Source: Chryseobacterium echinoideorum
GTDB lineage: Bacteria; Bacteroidota; Bacteroidia; Flavobacteriales; Weeksellaceae
Assembly (NCBI RefSeq): GCF_007474535.1
Contig: NZ_VKNW01000017.1
Location: 1-54,277 of the forward strand
Length of the DNA: 54,277 bases
Direction of reading: 5' to 3'
Numbering within the stretch: the first letter of the stretch is position 1; each line of letters starts with the position of its first letter. Below the pieces are notes generated by a model. That model was given only the letters and a program-made list of their open reading frames with translations, ran no database searches and was not told the DNA's origin. Shown piece by piece: positions 40,165 to 49,362 of this stretch. The position numbers and the translations under genes were made by a program.

Positions 40165-40932
40165 ATGAAGTTGAAATTTTTAGGAACAGGAACATCGCAA
40201 GGTGTTCCGGTGATAGGTTGCCAATGCGAGGTCTGTACGTCAGAAAACCCGAAAGATACCCGCTTTAGGGCATCGGTGATGATAACAACCGACGAGAATA
40301 AAAAAATTCTTATTGATTGCGGACCGGATTTCAGACAGCAGATGCTTTTAAATCATGAAAATCATATTGATGCAACACTTCTTACCCATGAGCATAATGA
40401 CCATGTGATCGGATTGGATGATATGCGTCCTCTGATTTTTAAAACTGGTAAAAATATGCCTATTTATTGCATGAAGAGAGTAGGAGAGGAAGTTAAAAAC
40501 CGTTTTCCTTATGCGTTTGCTGATGAAAGATATCCAGGGGCGCCGGCTTTTGATCTGCATGAGATAGAAAATAAAAAATTTACAGTATTAGATACAGAAA
40601 TACTTCCCATTGAAGTTACCCATTTTAAGATATCAGTTTTTGGATATCAATTTAAAAATCTTGCTTATATCACCGATGCAGGCTCTATTTCTGACATAGA
40701 AAAAGAAAAACTGAAGAATCTGGATGTTTTAATTTTAAACTGTATACGAAAATTTGATCCTCATCCAGCACATTTTATTCTGCCGGATATTTTAGAATTA
40801 TTTGAAGAGCTGAAACCCAAGAAATTATTTTTAACCCATATCAGTCATCATTTTGGGCTGCATGATGTTGAAAATAAAGAACTTCCTGAGGGAATCAGCC
40901 TTGCTTACGATGGTTTGGAGATTATTTTTTAA
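40165..40932 (+). CDS. Metallo-beta-lactamase-fold hydrolase, PhnP-like
   Basis: 255 residues. The start MKLKFLGTGTSQGVPVIGCQ with QCEVCTSENPKDTRFRASV matches PhnP-type phosphodiesterases, including a Cys pair for structural zinc. The metal-binding THEHNDHVIGLDD (HxHxDH) is followed by Asp in YITDAGSISD and His in LTHISHHFGLHD. Such enzymes hydrolyse cyclic phosphodiesters. In E. coli PhnP belongs to the phosphonate pathway, but there are no phn genes here, so the substrate may differ. It is transcribed away from the 38684 gene and lies upstream of tRNA-Leu. Confidence 0.88.
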   Translation: MKLKFLGTGTSQGVPVIGCQCEVCTSENPKDTRFRASVMITTDENKKILIDCGPDFRQQMLLNHENHIDATLLTHEHNDHVIGLDDMRPLIFKTGKNMPIYCMKRVGEEVKNRFPYAFADERYPGAPAFDLHEIENKKFTVLDTEILPIEVTHFKISVFGYQFKNLAYITDAGSISDIEKEKLKNLDVLILNCIRKFDPHPAHFILPDILELFEELKPKKLFLTHISHHFGLHDVENKELPEGISLAYDGLEIIF

Positions 40933-40953
40933 AGAAAATTTGATAAAAAGTTT

Positions 40954-40983
40954 TTGGAATAGTAAAAAAAGTTTCTATATTTG
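40954..40983 (+). promoter_or_regulatory. Promoter of tRNA-Leu(CAA)
   Basis: TTG (40954-40956), 19 bases, TATATTTG (40976-40983), a perfect phylum consensus and the same -7 box and spacing as the promoter of the other tRNA operon. The tRNA starts 17 bases later. Confidence 0.8.
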
Positions 40984-41000
40984 CACACCGATTTACACAA

Positions 41001-41080
41001 GCCCAGGTGGCGGAATTGGTAGACGCGCTGGTCTCAAACACCAGTTCTTAGGAGTACCGGTTCGATCCCGGTCCTGGGTA
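41001..41080 (+). tRNA. tRNA-Leu (anticodon CAA)
   Basis: Acceptor gcccagg/cctgggt, anticodon arm ctggt-ctCAAac-accag, variable arm and T arm ccggttcgatcccgg. Discriminator A, no encoded CCA. Own promoter and terminator. Confidence 0.95.
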
Positions 41081-41081
41081 C

Positions 41082-41124
41082 AAAAAAACCTCTGAAATCT
41101 TTAGATTTTCAGAGGTTTTATTTT
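41082..41124 (+). terminator. Terminator of tRNA-Leu(CAA)
   Basis: Long stem aaacctctgaaa/tttcagaggttt with A- and T-rich flanks right after the tRNA. Confidence 0.85.
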
Positions 41125-41211
41125 ATCTCGCTTACTGTATTATTCTTTATCTTCTTCATTATTCATATAAATCCAAAAATAAGTATCTTCGCTTTTTAAA
41201 AATACTTAACA

Positions 41212-42387
41212 ATGAAAAGATTAATCTCCGGATTATTTGTTTTTTTTACTGTTCTTATATTAGCTCAGGAAGGAATTAAGTTTGAAGAAATTCCGTTTAA
41301 AGATATGCTTGCCAAAGCAAAAAAGGAAAATAAGCTTGTTTTTGTAGATGCGTATGCTTCATGGTGTGGTCCGTGTAAAATGATGGAAAGAAATGTTTTT
41401 CCTCAGAAATCTGTAGGAGATTTTTACAATAAAAATTTTGTGAATGCACGTATTGATATGGAAAAAGGAGAAGGAAGAGAAATTGCTGCCAAATATGGAG
41501 TAAGATCTTATCCTACCTATTTGTTTTTGAATGGTGACGGTGAACTGATTTCTCAGAATTATGGATATATGGAACAAGATATGTTTGTTGCTATGGCGCA
41601 AAATATAGATTCTCCAATGAATAAAAAAGGTTCGTTAAAAGAAAGATTCGCAAAAGGAGAAAATGATCCTGAATTTTTGATAACCATCATGAAACTTAAT
41701 TCTAATTCTGATGTTGATTTTGCTAAAAAAGCTTCTGAAAGATATTTCTCTAATAAATCTAAAACAGAATCCCTTACAAAAGATGAGGTCGGATTTTTAC
41801 TTTTTTTTCTGAAATCAACTGAAGATTCCAACTATAAAATATTTTTAGACAGAAAATCAGATATTATACAGTATTTTCCGGAGCAGAACTATAATGATTT
41901 TAAAAATCAGCTTGTTTTGGCAAAAGTAGTTCAAGAGTCTGTTGATGAAAAAAATAAAAAAATCAACGATAATTATTTCCTGAAAACTGCCGAACCTCTT
42001 GTTGGAAAGGAAACAGCCTTGTTGAAGCTTAATCAGACGAAATTAGCTTATTATGAGCAAAATGCAAATTTTCAGGAATATGAAAAAGCAGCATTGGAAT
42101 ATTATAAAAATACAGATGCTTTCGATACGAACGAACTATTAAAAGCTGCATGGATTTTTTCTGATCATGTTAAAAATATATCATCTCTCAAAAGAGCAGC
42201 AGAATGGGCAGAAAAATCGGTTATGAGAGGTGAGACTTCAGAAAATACCTATATTCTGGCAAAAATTTATTTAAGTTTGGGTAACAAAGATCTGGCTAAA
42301 AACTTTGCCGAACTATCGAAGGATATTGCTGCAAAAACAGGAAAAGACTCAGGTTTAGCTCAAAGTCTTCTTACCCAGATAAAATAA
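41212..42387 (+). CDS. Periplasmic thioredoxin-fold protein with helical C-terminal region
   Basis: 391 residues. Signal peptide MKRLISGLFVFFTVLILAQ, then a thioredoxin domain (residues 20-135) with the redox motif DAYASWCGPCKMMERNVFPQ and the cis-Pro in VRSYPTYLFLNGDGE. The remaining 250 residues are helical, with TPR-like character near the end (AAWIFSDHVKNISSLKRAAE; ENTYILAKIYLSLGNKDLAK). Likely a disulfide oxidoreductase or reductase outside the cytoplasm. Six bases downstream lies a DUF3575-like barrel gene, so it may help fold or insert that protein. Confidence 0.88.
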   Translation: MKRLISGLFVFFTVLILAQEGIKFEEIPFKDMLAKAKKENKLVFVDAYASWCGPCKMMERNVFPQKSVGDFYNKNFVNARIDMEKGEGREIAAKYGVRSYPTYLFLNGDGELISQNYGYMEQDMFVAMAQNIDSPMNKKGSLKERFAKGENDPEFLITIMKLNSNSDVDFAKKASERYFSNKSKTESLTKDEVGFLLFFLKSTEDSNYKIFLDRKSDIIQYFPEQNYNDFKNQLVLAKVVQESVDEKNKKINDNYFLKTAEPLVGKETALLKLNQTKLAYYEQNANFQEYEKAALEYYKNTDAFDTNELLKAAWIFSDHVKNISSLKRAAEWAEKSVMRGETSENTYILAKIYLSLGNKDLAKNFAELSKDIAAKTGKDSGLAQSLLTQIK

Positions 42388-42393
42388 AAGACA

Positions 42394-43044
42394 ATGAAGA
42401 TTCAATTTTTTATTCTGCTTTTTGCAATGCTTTCTTTTTTTAAAACACAGGCGCAGGAAAAATCTGATTTTCAGAATATTGATAATTCAGAAAAAAAACT
42501 TTATATAAAAGGTAATGCTTTACTTATTCCGATCGGGATTGTAAATGCAGGCTTGGAGTATCAGCTGAATCATAAATTTACGATGCAGGGCGACGTTTTA
42601 ATTTCTCCCTGGAAATCTTTTGCAGGACATGAGTTTCAGTATTACTCGTTATCATTGGAAGGACGGTATTATTTTAAAGAATCTTTCCAAGGGTGGTTTG
42701 TTGGTGCTAATATTGCGGCATCATCTTTTGTGCTTCAAAAATGGAATTACTGGAGTGATGAGCTTTATCCAAGCAAAAACGAGGAAGGTGTAACTTTTAT
42801 CAAATCAAATTTTTACCAAAAAGGATATTCTGTTTTGTTTGGAGCCACGTTAGGTTATCAGTTTAAACTTTCTGAAAACTGGCGGATGGATGTATACGGA
42901 ACAGTAGGTTCGTCGCAGGATTTTTATAAAGGGTACGACAGAATATCAGGAAAAAGATATGACGAAAAACCTGACGGCTACAATAGAAGTGGAGAAATAC
43001 TCCCTTATCGTGGCGGAATAATGATTTCTTACCGTCTGAAATAA
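42394..43044 (+). CDS. Outer-membrane beta-barrel protein (DUF3575-like)
   Basis: 216 residues with signal MKIQFFILLFAMLSFFKTQAQ. Strands follow: KLYIKGNALLIPIGIVNAGL, EYQLNHKFTMQGDVLISPW, YYSLSLEGRYYF, GWFVGANIAASSF, YSVLFGATLGYQF, WRMDVYGTVGSSQDFYKGY, and the end GGIMISYRLK. This is the pattern of DUF3575 small barrels in Bacteroidota. It begins six bases after the thioredoxin gene, so the two are one operon. Function unknown beyond an outer-membrane location. Confidence 0.8.
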   Translation: MKIQFFILLFAMLSFFKTQAQEKSDFQNIDNSEKKLYIKGNALLIPIGIVNAGLEYQLNHKFTMQGDVLISPWKSFAGHEFQYYSLSLEGRYYFKESFQGWFVGANIAASSFVLQKWNYWSDELYPSKNEEGVTFIKSNFYQKGYSVLFGATLGYQFKLSENWRMDVYGTVGSSQDFYKGYDRISGKRYDEKPDGYNRSGEILPYRGGIMISYRLK

Positions 43045-43077
43045 TTATATTTATTTAACTAAAAATAATATCTACAA

Positions 43078-43284
43078 ATGAAACTATTTGGAAAAAACCA
43101 TCTTATCATTTCTGCAATTACCTTTGTCATTCTTTTTTTGATGAATTATTTAGGCAACAGCGAAGCAGATAAGCTGGAAAGAGCATTGATGATTGCCGGA
43201 GCAGGTGTTATAGGATTGTCTTTAGGATTGATTATTATGAATAGAGGAAAAGACGATAAAACTCCGCCTCAAAATTTTGATTAA
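43078..43284 (+). CDS. Small two-helix membrane protein
   Basis: 68 residues with two hydrophobic segments, LIISAITFVILFLMNYLG and ALMIAGAGVIGLSLGLIIM, joined by a charged loop (SEADKLER). The C-terminus is polar (NRGKDDKTPPQNFD). Not recognised. Third gene in the thioredoxin/barrel group by strand and spacing (33 bases). Confidence 0.65.
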   Translation: MKLFGKNHLIISAITFVILFLMNYLGNSEADKLERALMIAGAGVIGLSLGLIIMNRGKDDKTPPQNFD

Positions 43285-43297
43285 TCACTTTTTTTGA

Positions 43298-43975
43298 TTA
43301 TTTATTTTCCTGGGATTCAATTTCTTTAAGCTGTTTCAAATTTTTATCTAATCTGTTCATGATGATTCCGTAGACTAGCCTATAATAAATCCAGATCAGC
43401 ATTACACACAAAACTGTACTTGCAATTATCCCAACGATAAATCCGGTAAATTCCGATCCGCTTAGTTTGATGTGCTGTGTATTCAGGATATAAAATACAA
43501 ATCCAGTTAAAACTAAAATTAAGATGATAAGCAAGCCGATATTGGTAAGGATAAAGGCGTTTACTGTCTTTTTGAATGTGATGATCCTGATGATAAATTT
43601 CTTCAGATCTTCTTCAATTTTTATCTTTCGGTAATTCAGGTAAAATATAACCACAAAAAAGCCGGTTACCAGCAGACTTAGAATTTTGATCAATAAATAA
43701 ATATTATCGAGCTTATTTTCGAGTTCCATATTTTTCTGAACTCCCATTTTTTCTAAAATTGAAAGAAAACTTTGTGAATCATTGCTTTTAACGATATAAA
43801 ATAACCCTAAAATACTAAAAAATAAAAATTCGGCCACGCTGATCCAGAAAATATACTTCATGTAGTTGCGCGATTTTTTATTGAGCATCTTCAGGATCTC
43901 ATTTTGATCATATTTTGACTGTACAGGTTGTTCCTGCCATGTTTTCTTAAAGCTGTCTAAATCAAATTCAGGCAT
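43298..43975 (-). CDS. Membrane protein, probable anti-sigma partner (second copy)
   Basis: 225 residues. The soluble N-terminal part, MPEFDLDSFKKTWQEQPVQS, precedes four hydrophobic segments (YIFWISVAEFLFFSILGLFY; LLIKILSLLVTGFFVVIFYL; ILTNIGLLIILILVLTGFVF; FIVGIIASTVLCVMLIWIYY). A helical tail rich in charge ends the protein. It overlaps the sigma gene by 8 bases. Same arrangement as the pair at 37046-38162, so I take it as a paralogous sigma/anti-sigma module. The role is inferred from linkage. Confidence 0.7.
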   Translation of the reverse strand: MPEFDLDSFKKTWQEQPVQSKYDQNEILKMLNKKSRNYMKYIFWISVAEFLFFSILGLFYIVKSNDSQSFLSILEKMGVQKNMELENKLDNIYLLIKILSLLVTGFFVVIFYLNYRKIKIEEDLKKFIIRIITFKKTVNAFILTNIGLLIILILVLTGFVFYILNTQHIKLSGSEFTGFIVGIIASTVLCVMLIWIYYRLVYGIIMNRLDKNLKQLKEIESQENK

Positions 43976-44501
43976 GTTTTTCCATTTTTTCTTTAAGGAC
44001 TTTTTTGAGTCGGTTCATTTTTACCCGCGCATTAACTTCGGTAATTCCCAGATTTTCTGCAATATCTTTGTACGGCAAATCGTCCAGATACATCATCACA
44101 ATGGCTCGTTCTACATTCGGCAAAGTTTTTATAACAGTGTAAAGAAGTGAAATTTGATGTTGCTTTTCATCATCATCTTCTACAAAATCCCGATGATTGA
44201 TGTCAAGCTCGTTGGTCTGTATACTTTTGGTTTTTTTTCTGAAAAGAGTAATAGCGGTATTGAGCGCTACACGGTACATCCATGTTGAAATTTTTGAATT
44301 ACCTTTAAAAGAGTCATAACTCCGCCAAAGCTGAAGTACAATTTCCTGAAAAAGATCTTCTTCGTCTTCAAGAGAATTGGTATAAAGACGCGAAACTTTG
44401 ATAATCAATCCCTGATTATCTTTTACAAGCTGCGCAAACTCTTTTTCTTTTGAAGCCAAAACAAATTTTATAACTGCACGAAGATAATAATTATTAGTCA
44501 A
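43968..44501 (-). CDS. ECF sigma factor (second copy)
   Basis: 177 residues. Region 2: NQGLIIKVSRLYTNSLEDEE, DLFQEIVLQLWRSYDSFKGN, ISTWMYRVALNTAITLFRKK. Region 4: TVIKTLPNVERAIVMMYLDD, LPYKDIAENLGITEVNARVK. It resembles the sigma factor at 37046 over its whole length and is unbroken. The start is TTG; no ATG lies near the expected N-terminus. The membrane partner gene overlaps its end by 8 bases, so the two are translated together and the sigma factor is probably held at the membrane until a signal arrives. Confidence 0.9.
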   Translation of the reverse strand: MTNNYYLRAVIKFVLASKEKEFAQLVKDNQGLIIKVSRLYTNSLEDEEDLFQEIVLQLWRSYDSFKGNSKISTWMYRVALNTAITLFRKKTKSIQTNELDINHRDFVEDDDEKQHQISLLYTVIKTLPNVERAIVMMYLDDLPYKDIAENLGITEVNARVKMNRLKKVLKEKMEKHA

Positions 44502-44643
44502 TTGTGATTTTACTTCGTAAGTGAATTGTAAATTTTATTTTTTAATTCAATTGAAAAGTTTCAAAAATTGACAACGAAGTGAATTGACTGTTCATCATTC
44601 ACAAAATATGAATTACTATTCACATTTTACATATCTTTGCAGC

Positions 44644-44967
44644 CACGAGAAAATCGGCTTGTTGATTCTCATTCAATTGAGGGTAGGAAAGTCCGGACAC
44701 CATAGAGCAGCAAAGCGGATAACATCCGTCATCCGTGAGGATAGGACAAGTGCAACAGAAAGCAGGTACAGTTCGGCTGTAGTGAAACCAGGTAAACTCT
44801 TTGCGGTGCAATGATAAGTATATCGGTTCTTTTCAGTAATGAAAATAGGGGCGGCTCGTCCTGAAAACCGAGGGGTAATCAGCTCAAGTTTTGCAGTAAT
44901 GTAAAACGCAGATAAATAACAGGCACTTTTTTTAAAGTACAAAATCCGGCTTATAGATTTTCTCGTG
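44644..44967 (+). ncRNA. rnpB: RNase P RNA
   Basis: Catalytic RNA that matures tRNA 5' ends. The ends pair as the P1 stem (cacgagaaaatc with gattttctcgtg). Conserved blocks are gggtaggaaagtccggacacc, atagagcag, the ggtgaaaccaggtaaactc-type region and the 3' block acaaaatccggcttatag. The size of about 324 bases is normal. A -7-like TATCTTTG at 44632-44639 lies just upstream. Confidence 0.95.
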
Positions 44968-45018
44968 ATTTTTAGCTGGAAGTTTTAAATACAATTAGTA
45001 ACTCCCAGCTTTCTTATT

Positions 45019-45888
45019 TTATTCGTTTTCCAACTGTTTTTTAGCCTCTTCCAGATCATTTAGATCTTCTTTCGAGAGTTCAGGAAATTTCAGATCCATT
45101 TTTTTCAAAGTATCAATGATGATCTGTATGGCAGAAAGTCTTGCAAACCATTTATTATCAGCAGGAATTACATACCAAGGTGCATGATCTTTTGATGTTT
45201 CGTTGATGGCTTCTTCGTAATACTTCATATATTCATCAAATAAAGCTCTTTCAGGAAGATCAGAAGCAGAGAATTTCCAGTTTTTTTCCTGCTCATTAAT
45301 TCGGTCAAGAAGTCTTTTCTTTTGTTCGTCTTTTGAAACATGAAGAAATATTTTAACAATGGTGGTTCCGTTTTGAGCAAGATGTTTTTCAAAATTTCGG
45401 ATGCTTTCGTAACGGTTTTCCCAGAATTTTTTATCGAAATCATTTACTGATTGCCATGTTTTTTCGCTTAAATTATATTCTGGATGTACTTTGCAGACCA
45501 AAACGCTTTCATAATGCGAACGGTTAAAAATTCCGATCATTCCTTTTTGAGGTAACGCTAAATAATGTCTCCATAAAAAATCATGAGAATATTCTTTTGA
45601 ACTGGGAGTTTTAAAACTGGTTACATTGCATCCCTGTGGATTTACACCGCCAAAAACATGTTCTATAAGGCTGTCTTTTCCCGCTGCATCCATTGCCTGA
45701 AGAATCACCAAAAGAGATTGGCTTCCGTCTGCATACAGTTTTTCCTGATGTTCTCTGAGTTTTTGTTTTTCTTCATTAAGAATGGTGATACCCTCGTCTT
45801 TTGTAAGCGAACCTTCATATCGGGTTGATATTTTCTTGATCGAAAAATTTTCTTTCACCATAAAATCATCTGAAAAATTTTTATCCAT
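45019..45888 (-). CDS. Polyphosphate kinase 2 family protein
   Basis: 289 residues. PPK2 proteins transfer phosphate between polyphosphate and nucleotides. Present are the Walker A motif VILQAMDAAGKDSLIEHVFG, the polyphosphate-binding NPQGCNVTSFKTPSSKEYSH, DFLWRHYLALPQKGMIGIFN with Walker B, RSHYESVLVCKVHPEY, the lid DRINEQEKNWKFSASDL, and WYVIPADNKWFARLSAIQII. Length and motifs fit the single-domain PPK2 class that phosphorylates AMP or nucleoside diphosphates. Cytoplasmic. Single gene between rnpB and a terminator. Confidence 0.92.
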   Translation of the reverse strand: MDKNFSDDFMVKENFSIKKISTRYEGSLTKDEGITILNEEKQKLREHQEKLYADGSQSLLVILQAMDAAGKDSLIEHVFGGVNPQGCNVTSFKTPSSKEYSHDFLWRHYLALPQKGMIGIFNRSHYESVLVCKVHPEYNLSEKTWQSVNDFDKKFWENRYESIRNFEKHLAQNGTTIVKIFLHVSKDEQKKRLLDRINEQEKNWKFSASDLPERALFDEYMKYYEEAINETSKDHAPWYVIPADNKWFARLSAIQIIIDTLKKMDLKFPELSKEDLNDLEEAKKQLENE

Positions 45889-45912
45889 TCCTATTTTTTT
45901 ATCTAAAGTAAC

Positions 45913-45942
45913 AAAAAAAACCGTCTCATCAAGACGGTTTAG
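45913..45942 (-). terminator. Terminator of the DUF1573 gene
   Basis: Arms aaaccgtct and agacggttt with a 5-base loop. On the minus strand it follows the stop at 45962 and is trailed by a T run. Confidence 0.85.
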
Positions 45943-45961
45943 ATATTATAATAATTTAAAA

Positions 45962-46429
45962 TTAATTTTTAGCAGCTACTTTTTTTGCTGTTTTAGCAGC
46001 CTTTTTCTCAGCTTTTGCTTTTGCTTTCATTTCAGCAGCAGTCAATGGTTTAGGATCAGGAGCATTAGGATTTACATCACCTTTGATGTAAATTACACTT
46101 CTGCTGTTTACAGGATCATTAGAAAAAACTTCAATCATTTTATTGAAAGCCCCTTGAGAAGCTGTATTGTAACCTACTTTTATTTTTGCAGATTTCCCTG
46201 GTAAAATAGGAGCCTGGCTAAATTCAGGAGTTGTACATCCGCAAGAAGGTTTTACGTTAGAAATAATCAGAGGCTTATCACCTGTATTAGTTACTGTGAA
46301 AAATCTGTTTCCGTCAGAATTTGGTTTTATTTGACCATATTCGTACGTTGTTCTGTCAAAAGTAATAGTTTGTGCAGATGCTAGTGCAAAAGTTCCGAAT
46401 AGTGCAATTCCTGCGATTAATTTTTTCAT
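45962..46429 (-). CDS. DUF1573 periplasmic/surface protein
   Basis: 155 residues from MKKLIAGIALFGTFALASAQ, a signal peptide; a longer frame to 46474 adds unlikely residues. DUF1573 motifs are present: ITFDRTTYEYGQIKPNSDGN, FFTVTNTGDKPLIISNVKPS, the CGCTTPEF cysteine pair, ILPGKSAKIKVGYNT and FSNDPVNSRSVIYIKGDV. This is an Ig-like fold. The C-terminus is a Lys/Ala-rich tail (AAEMKAKAKAEKKAAKTAKK). Common in Bacteroidota; no biochemical role is known to me. Divergent from valS. Confidence 0.9.
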   Translation of the reverse strand: MKKLIAGIALFGTFALASAQTITFDRTTYEYGQIKPNSDGNRFFTVTNTGDKPLIISNVKPSCGCTTPEFSQAPILPGKSAKIKVGYNTASQGAFNKMIEVFSNDPVNSRSVIYIKGDVNPNAPDPKPLTAAEMKAKAKAEKKAAKTAKKVAAKN

Positions 46430-46558
46430 ATTCTTGAATGTTAATATGTTTGTTAGATAAATTTTGAGGAACAAAGTTAAAAATTATTTTAATTAATGCT
46501 TACATTTTTTTACTTTAAGCTATTTTTGCAAATCATAAAGAAAAGAAATTAAGAATTT

Positions 46559-49288
46559 ATGCAGATTTCAGAAAAGTACAATCCAAAGGAAACAGAACAA
46601 AAGTGGTACAATTACTGGTTGGAAAACAAGTATTTTCATTCAGAACCAAATGACAAGCCGCCTTACACTGTTGTAATTCCTCCGCCAAACGTGACGGGGA
46701 TTTTGCACATGGGGCATATGCTCAACAATACCATTCAGGATATTCTGGTCCGCCGTGCAAGAATGCAGGGCTTCAATGCCTGTTGGATTCCGGGAACAGA
46801 TCACGCTTCTATTGCTACAGAAGCCAAAGTCGTTGCTAAACTGAAGTCTGAAGGAATCAGTAAATCTGATGTTACTCGTGAGGAATTCTTAAAACACGCT
46901 TGGGAATGGACGGATAAATACGGAGGAACAATCCTTGAGCAATTGAAAAAATTGGGATGCTCTTGTGATTGGGACAGAACCCGTTTTACCATGGAGCCGA
47001 AACTTTCTCAGCAGGTGATCAAATCTTTTGTTGATCTGTACAATAAAGGACTGATCTATCGTGGTTACAAAATGGTTAACTGGGATCCTGAAGCGAAAAC
47101 CAATATTTCTGACGAAGAAGTAATCTTTAAAGAGCAAAACGGAAAATTATATTTCTTGAAGTATTTCATTGTAGGTTCAGAAAAAGAATTTCTTGATGTT
47201 GCAACGACGCGTCCCGAAACAATCTTTGGTGATGTTGCAATTGCAGTAAACCCAAATGATGAACGCTATAAACATTTAATAGGAAAATATGTAAATGTTC
47301 CAATAGCTTTGAGATCAATTCCAATTATTGCGGATGAGTATGTTGATATGGAATTTGGAACTGGTGCTTTAAAAATTACTCCAGCTCATGATCTAAATGA
47401 TTATGAAATAGGGAAAAAACATGGATTTCCGTTAGATTTAATTATTTTGGACGATGAGGGTCGTATAACTTTTGACAATCCAAAATATAATGGAAAAGAT
47501 AGGTTTGTAGTTAGAAAGCAAATAGCTGAAGAATTGAAGGAATATGGCCTTTTACTAAAAGCAGAAGATTATGTAAATAAAGTAGGAACTTCTGAAAGAA
47601 CAGGTGCGGTGATTGAGCCTAAAGTTTCTGTACAGTGGTTCCTTAAAATGTCTGAAATTGCAAAACCAGCTTTGGATGTTGTAATGGATGATGAGGTTAA
47701 ATTTTATCCTGAAAAATTTAAAAATACCTATAAACACTGGATGGAAAACATCCGTGACTGGAATATTTCCCGTCAGCTTTGGTGGGGACAACAGATTCCG
47801 GCGTTCTATTACGGTGATGGAGAGAATGATTTTGTCGTTGCTGTTGATAAATATGATGCGGTTGCAAAACTTGAAGAAGAAAAAGGAATCATAGTAACTC
47901 ATGAAGACCTTCGTCAAGACGAAGATGTTCTGGATACTTGGTTCTCTTCATGGTTATGGCCTATCTCTGTATTTGATGGCTTACTTGATGAAAATGATGA
48001 TGAATTTTTTAATCCTGAAAATAAAGACATCAATTATTATTATCCGACTTCAGACTTGGTGACAGGTCCTGATATTATTTTCTTTTGGGTTGCCAGAATG
48101 ATCATGGCAGGATTGGAATATAGAAAAGAAGTTCCTTTTAAAAATGTTTATTTCACAGGGATTGTAAGGGATAAAATTGGCAGAAAAATGTCTAAGTCTC
48201 TTGGTAATTCTCCGGATCCGCTAGATTTGATGGAACGTTACGGAGCCGATGCCGTAAGAGTAGGAATTATGATGAGTTCTGCTGCGGGAAATGACCTGAA
48301 ATTTGATTCTGAACAAATTGATGAACAAGGAAATGTTCTTACAGAAAAGCAGATAAAACAAAGAATGGATGAAGGTAAAGATCCAATTTATACTTCGCCT
48401 CTTTGCGATTTGGGAAGAAATTTCGGAACTAAAATCTGGAATGCTTTCCGATTAATTAATATGTGGAATCATGAAGATAAATCTGCAAATTCTACCGAGA
48501 TTCAGACCATTGAATGGTTTGAAAACCAATTGAATAAATCAATCGTTGAAATTAATGACCAATTTAGCAAATTCAGAATTTCTGATGCTTTAAATTTAAT
48601 TCAAAAACTAATTAAAGATGATTTCTGCGGATGGTATCTAGAAGCAATAAAACCAAATTATGGTGAAGGGATTTCTAAAGAGGTCTACAATAAAACAATT
48701 GAGCTCTTTGAAGAATTAATGAAGTTGCTGCATCCGTTCATGCCTTTCTTAACTGAGGAATTGTGGCAGGCTATTTCTGAAAGAAAAACTAACGAAGCGT
48801 TGGTGATTACCCAGCAGAAAAAAGCAGAATCGTTTGACGAAGCAATTATTAAAAACTTTGAAATAGCATCTGAAGTGATTTCAGGAATTAGAAATTATCG
48901 CCAGACAAAAGGAATTTCACCAAGAGAAGGAGCAGAAATCTTTACCAATGCTACAGAGTTTAAGAACGAAGATGTTATTAAAAAATTAGCCAATGTCTAT
49001 GAAATTCATTTTGCGACCAAAACAGATAAACCTAGCTTTACATTCTTGGTTGGCGCAACAGAGATTTCAATTCCTCTAAGTGAAAATTTAGACTTTGAAG
49101 AAGAAAAAGCTAAAACAGAAGAAGAACTAAAATATCTAAAAGGATTTTTGATTTCTGTAGATAAAAAACTTTCCAATGAAAAATTTGTTGCCAACGCAAA
49201 ACCTGAAATCGTGGAAATAGAGCGTAAAAAACAAAAAGATGCTCAGGATAAAATTGCAATTCTTGAAGAGAAGCTGAAAAGCTTGTAA
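46559..49288 (+). CDS. valS: Valyl-tRNA synthetase
   Basis: Charges tRNA-Val. The 909 residues show the class I signature: HIGH-type PPPNVTGILHMGHML near residue 43, the CP1 editing domain with ATTRPETIFGDVAIAV and ITPAHDLNDYEIGKKHGFP, the motif WFSSWLWPISVF, and KMSKS in GRKMSKSLGNSPDP near 540. The anticodon-binding domain follows (LLHPFMPFLTEELWQAISE), and a C-terminal coiled coil (EEEKAKTEEELKYLKGFLIS) completes the enzyme. Preceded by a -7-like TATTTTTG at 46521. Intact, single gene, cytoplasmic. Confidence 0.97.
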   Translation: MQISEKYNPKETEQKWYNYWLENKYFHSEPNDKPPYTVVIPPPNVTGILHMGHMLNNTIQDILVRRARMQGFNACWIPGTDHASIATEAKVVAKLKSEGISKSDVTREEFLKHAWEWTDKYGGTILEQLKKLGCSCDWDRTRFTMEPKLSQQVIKSFVDLYNKGLIYRGYKMVNWDPEAKTNISDEEVIFKEQNGKLYFLKYFIVGSEKEFLDVATTRPETIFGDVAIAVNPNDERYKHLIGKYVNVPIALRSIPIIADEYVDMEFGTGALKITPAHDLNDYEIGKKHGFPLDLIILDDEGRITFDNPKYNGKDRFVVRKQIAEELKEYGLLLKAEDYVNKVGTSERTGAVIEPKVSVQWFLKMSEIAKPALDVVMDDEVKFYPEKFKNTYKHWMENIRDWNISRQLWWGQQIPAFYYGDGENDFVVAVDKYDAVAKLEEEKGIIVTHEDLRQDEDVLDTWFSSWLWPISVFDGLLDENDDEFFNPENKDINYYYPTSDLVTGPDIIFFWVARMIMAGLEYRKEVPFKNVYFTGIVRDKIGRKMSKSLGNSPDPLDLMERYGADAVRVGIMMSSAAGNDLKFDSEQIDEQGNVLTEKQIKQRMDEGKDPIYTSPLCDLGRNFGTKIWNAFRLINMWNHEDKSANSTEIQTIEWFENQLNKSIVEINDQFSKFRISDALNLIQKLIKDDFCGWYLEAIKPNYGEGISKEVYNKTIELFEELMKLLHPFMPFLTEELWQAISERKTNEALVITQQKKAESFDEAIIKNFEIASEVISGIRNYRQTKGISPREGAEIFTNATEFKNEDVIKKLANVYEIHFATKTDKPSFTFLVGATEISIPLSENLDFEEEKAKTEEELKYLKGFLISVDKKLSNEKFVANAKPEIVEIERKKQKDAQDKIAILEEKLKSL

Positions 49289-49362
49289 CGCTTAGACTAT
49301 GCTCAGCGTGACAATCTTGAAACCGGATAGACTAATAATTTTAATCTAGCCTAGAATTAATA

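Noticed and set aside
44584..44942. Several short open frames on both strands
   Set aside because: They lie inside or just beside the RNase P RNA gene, whose conserved structure explains the sequence.
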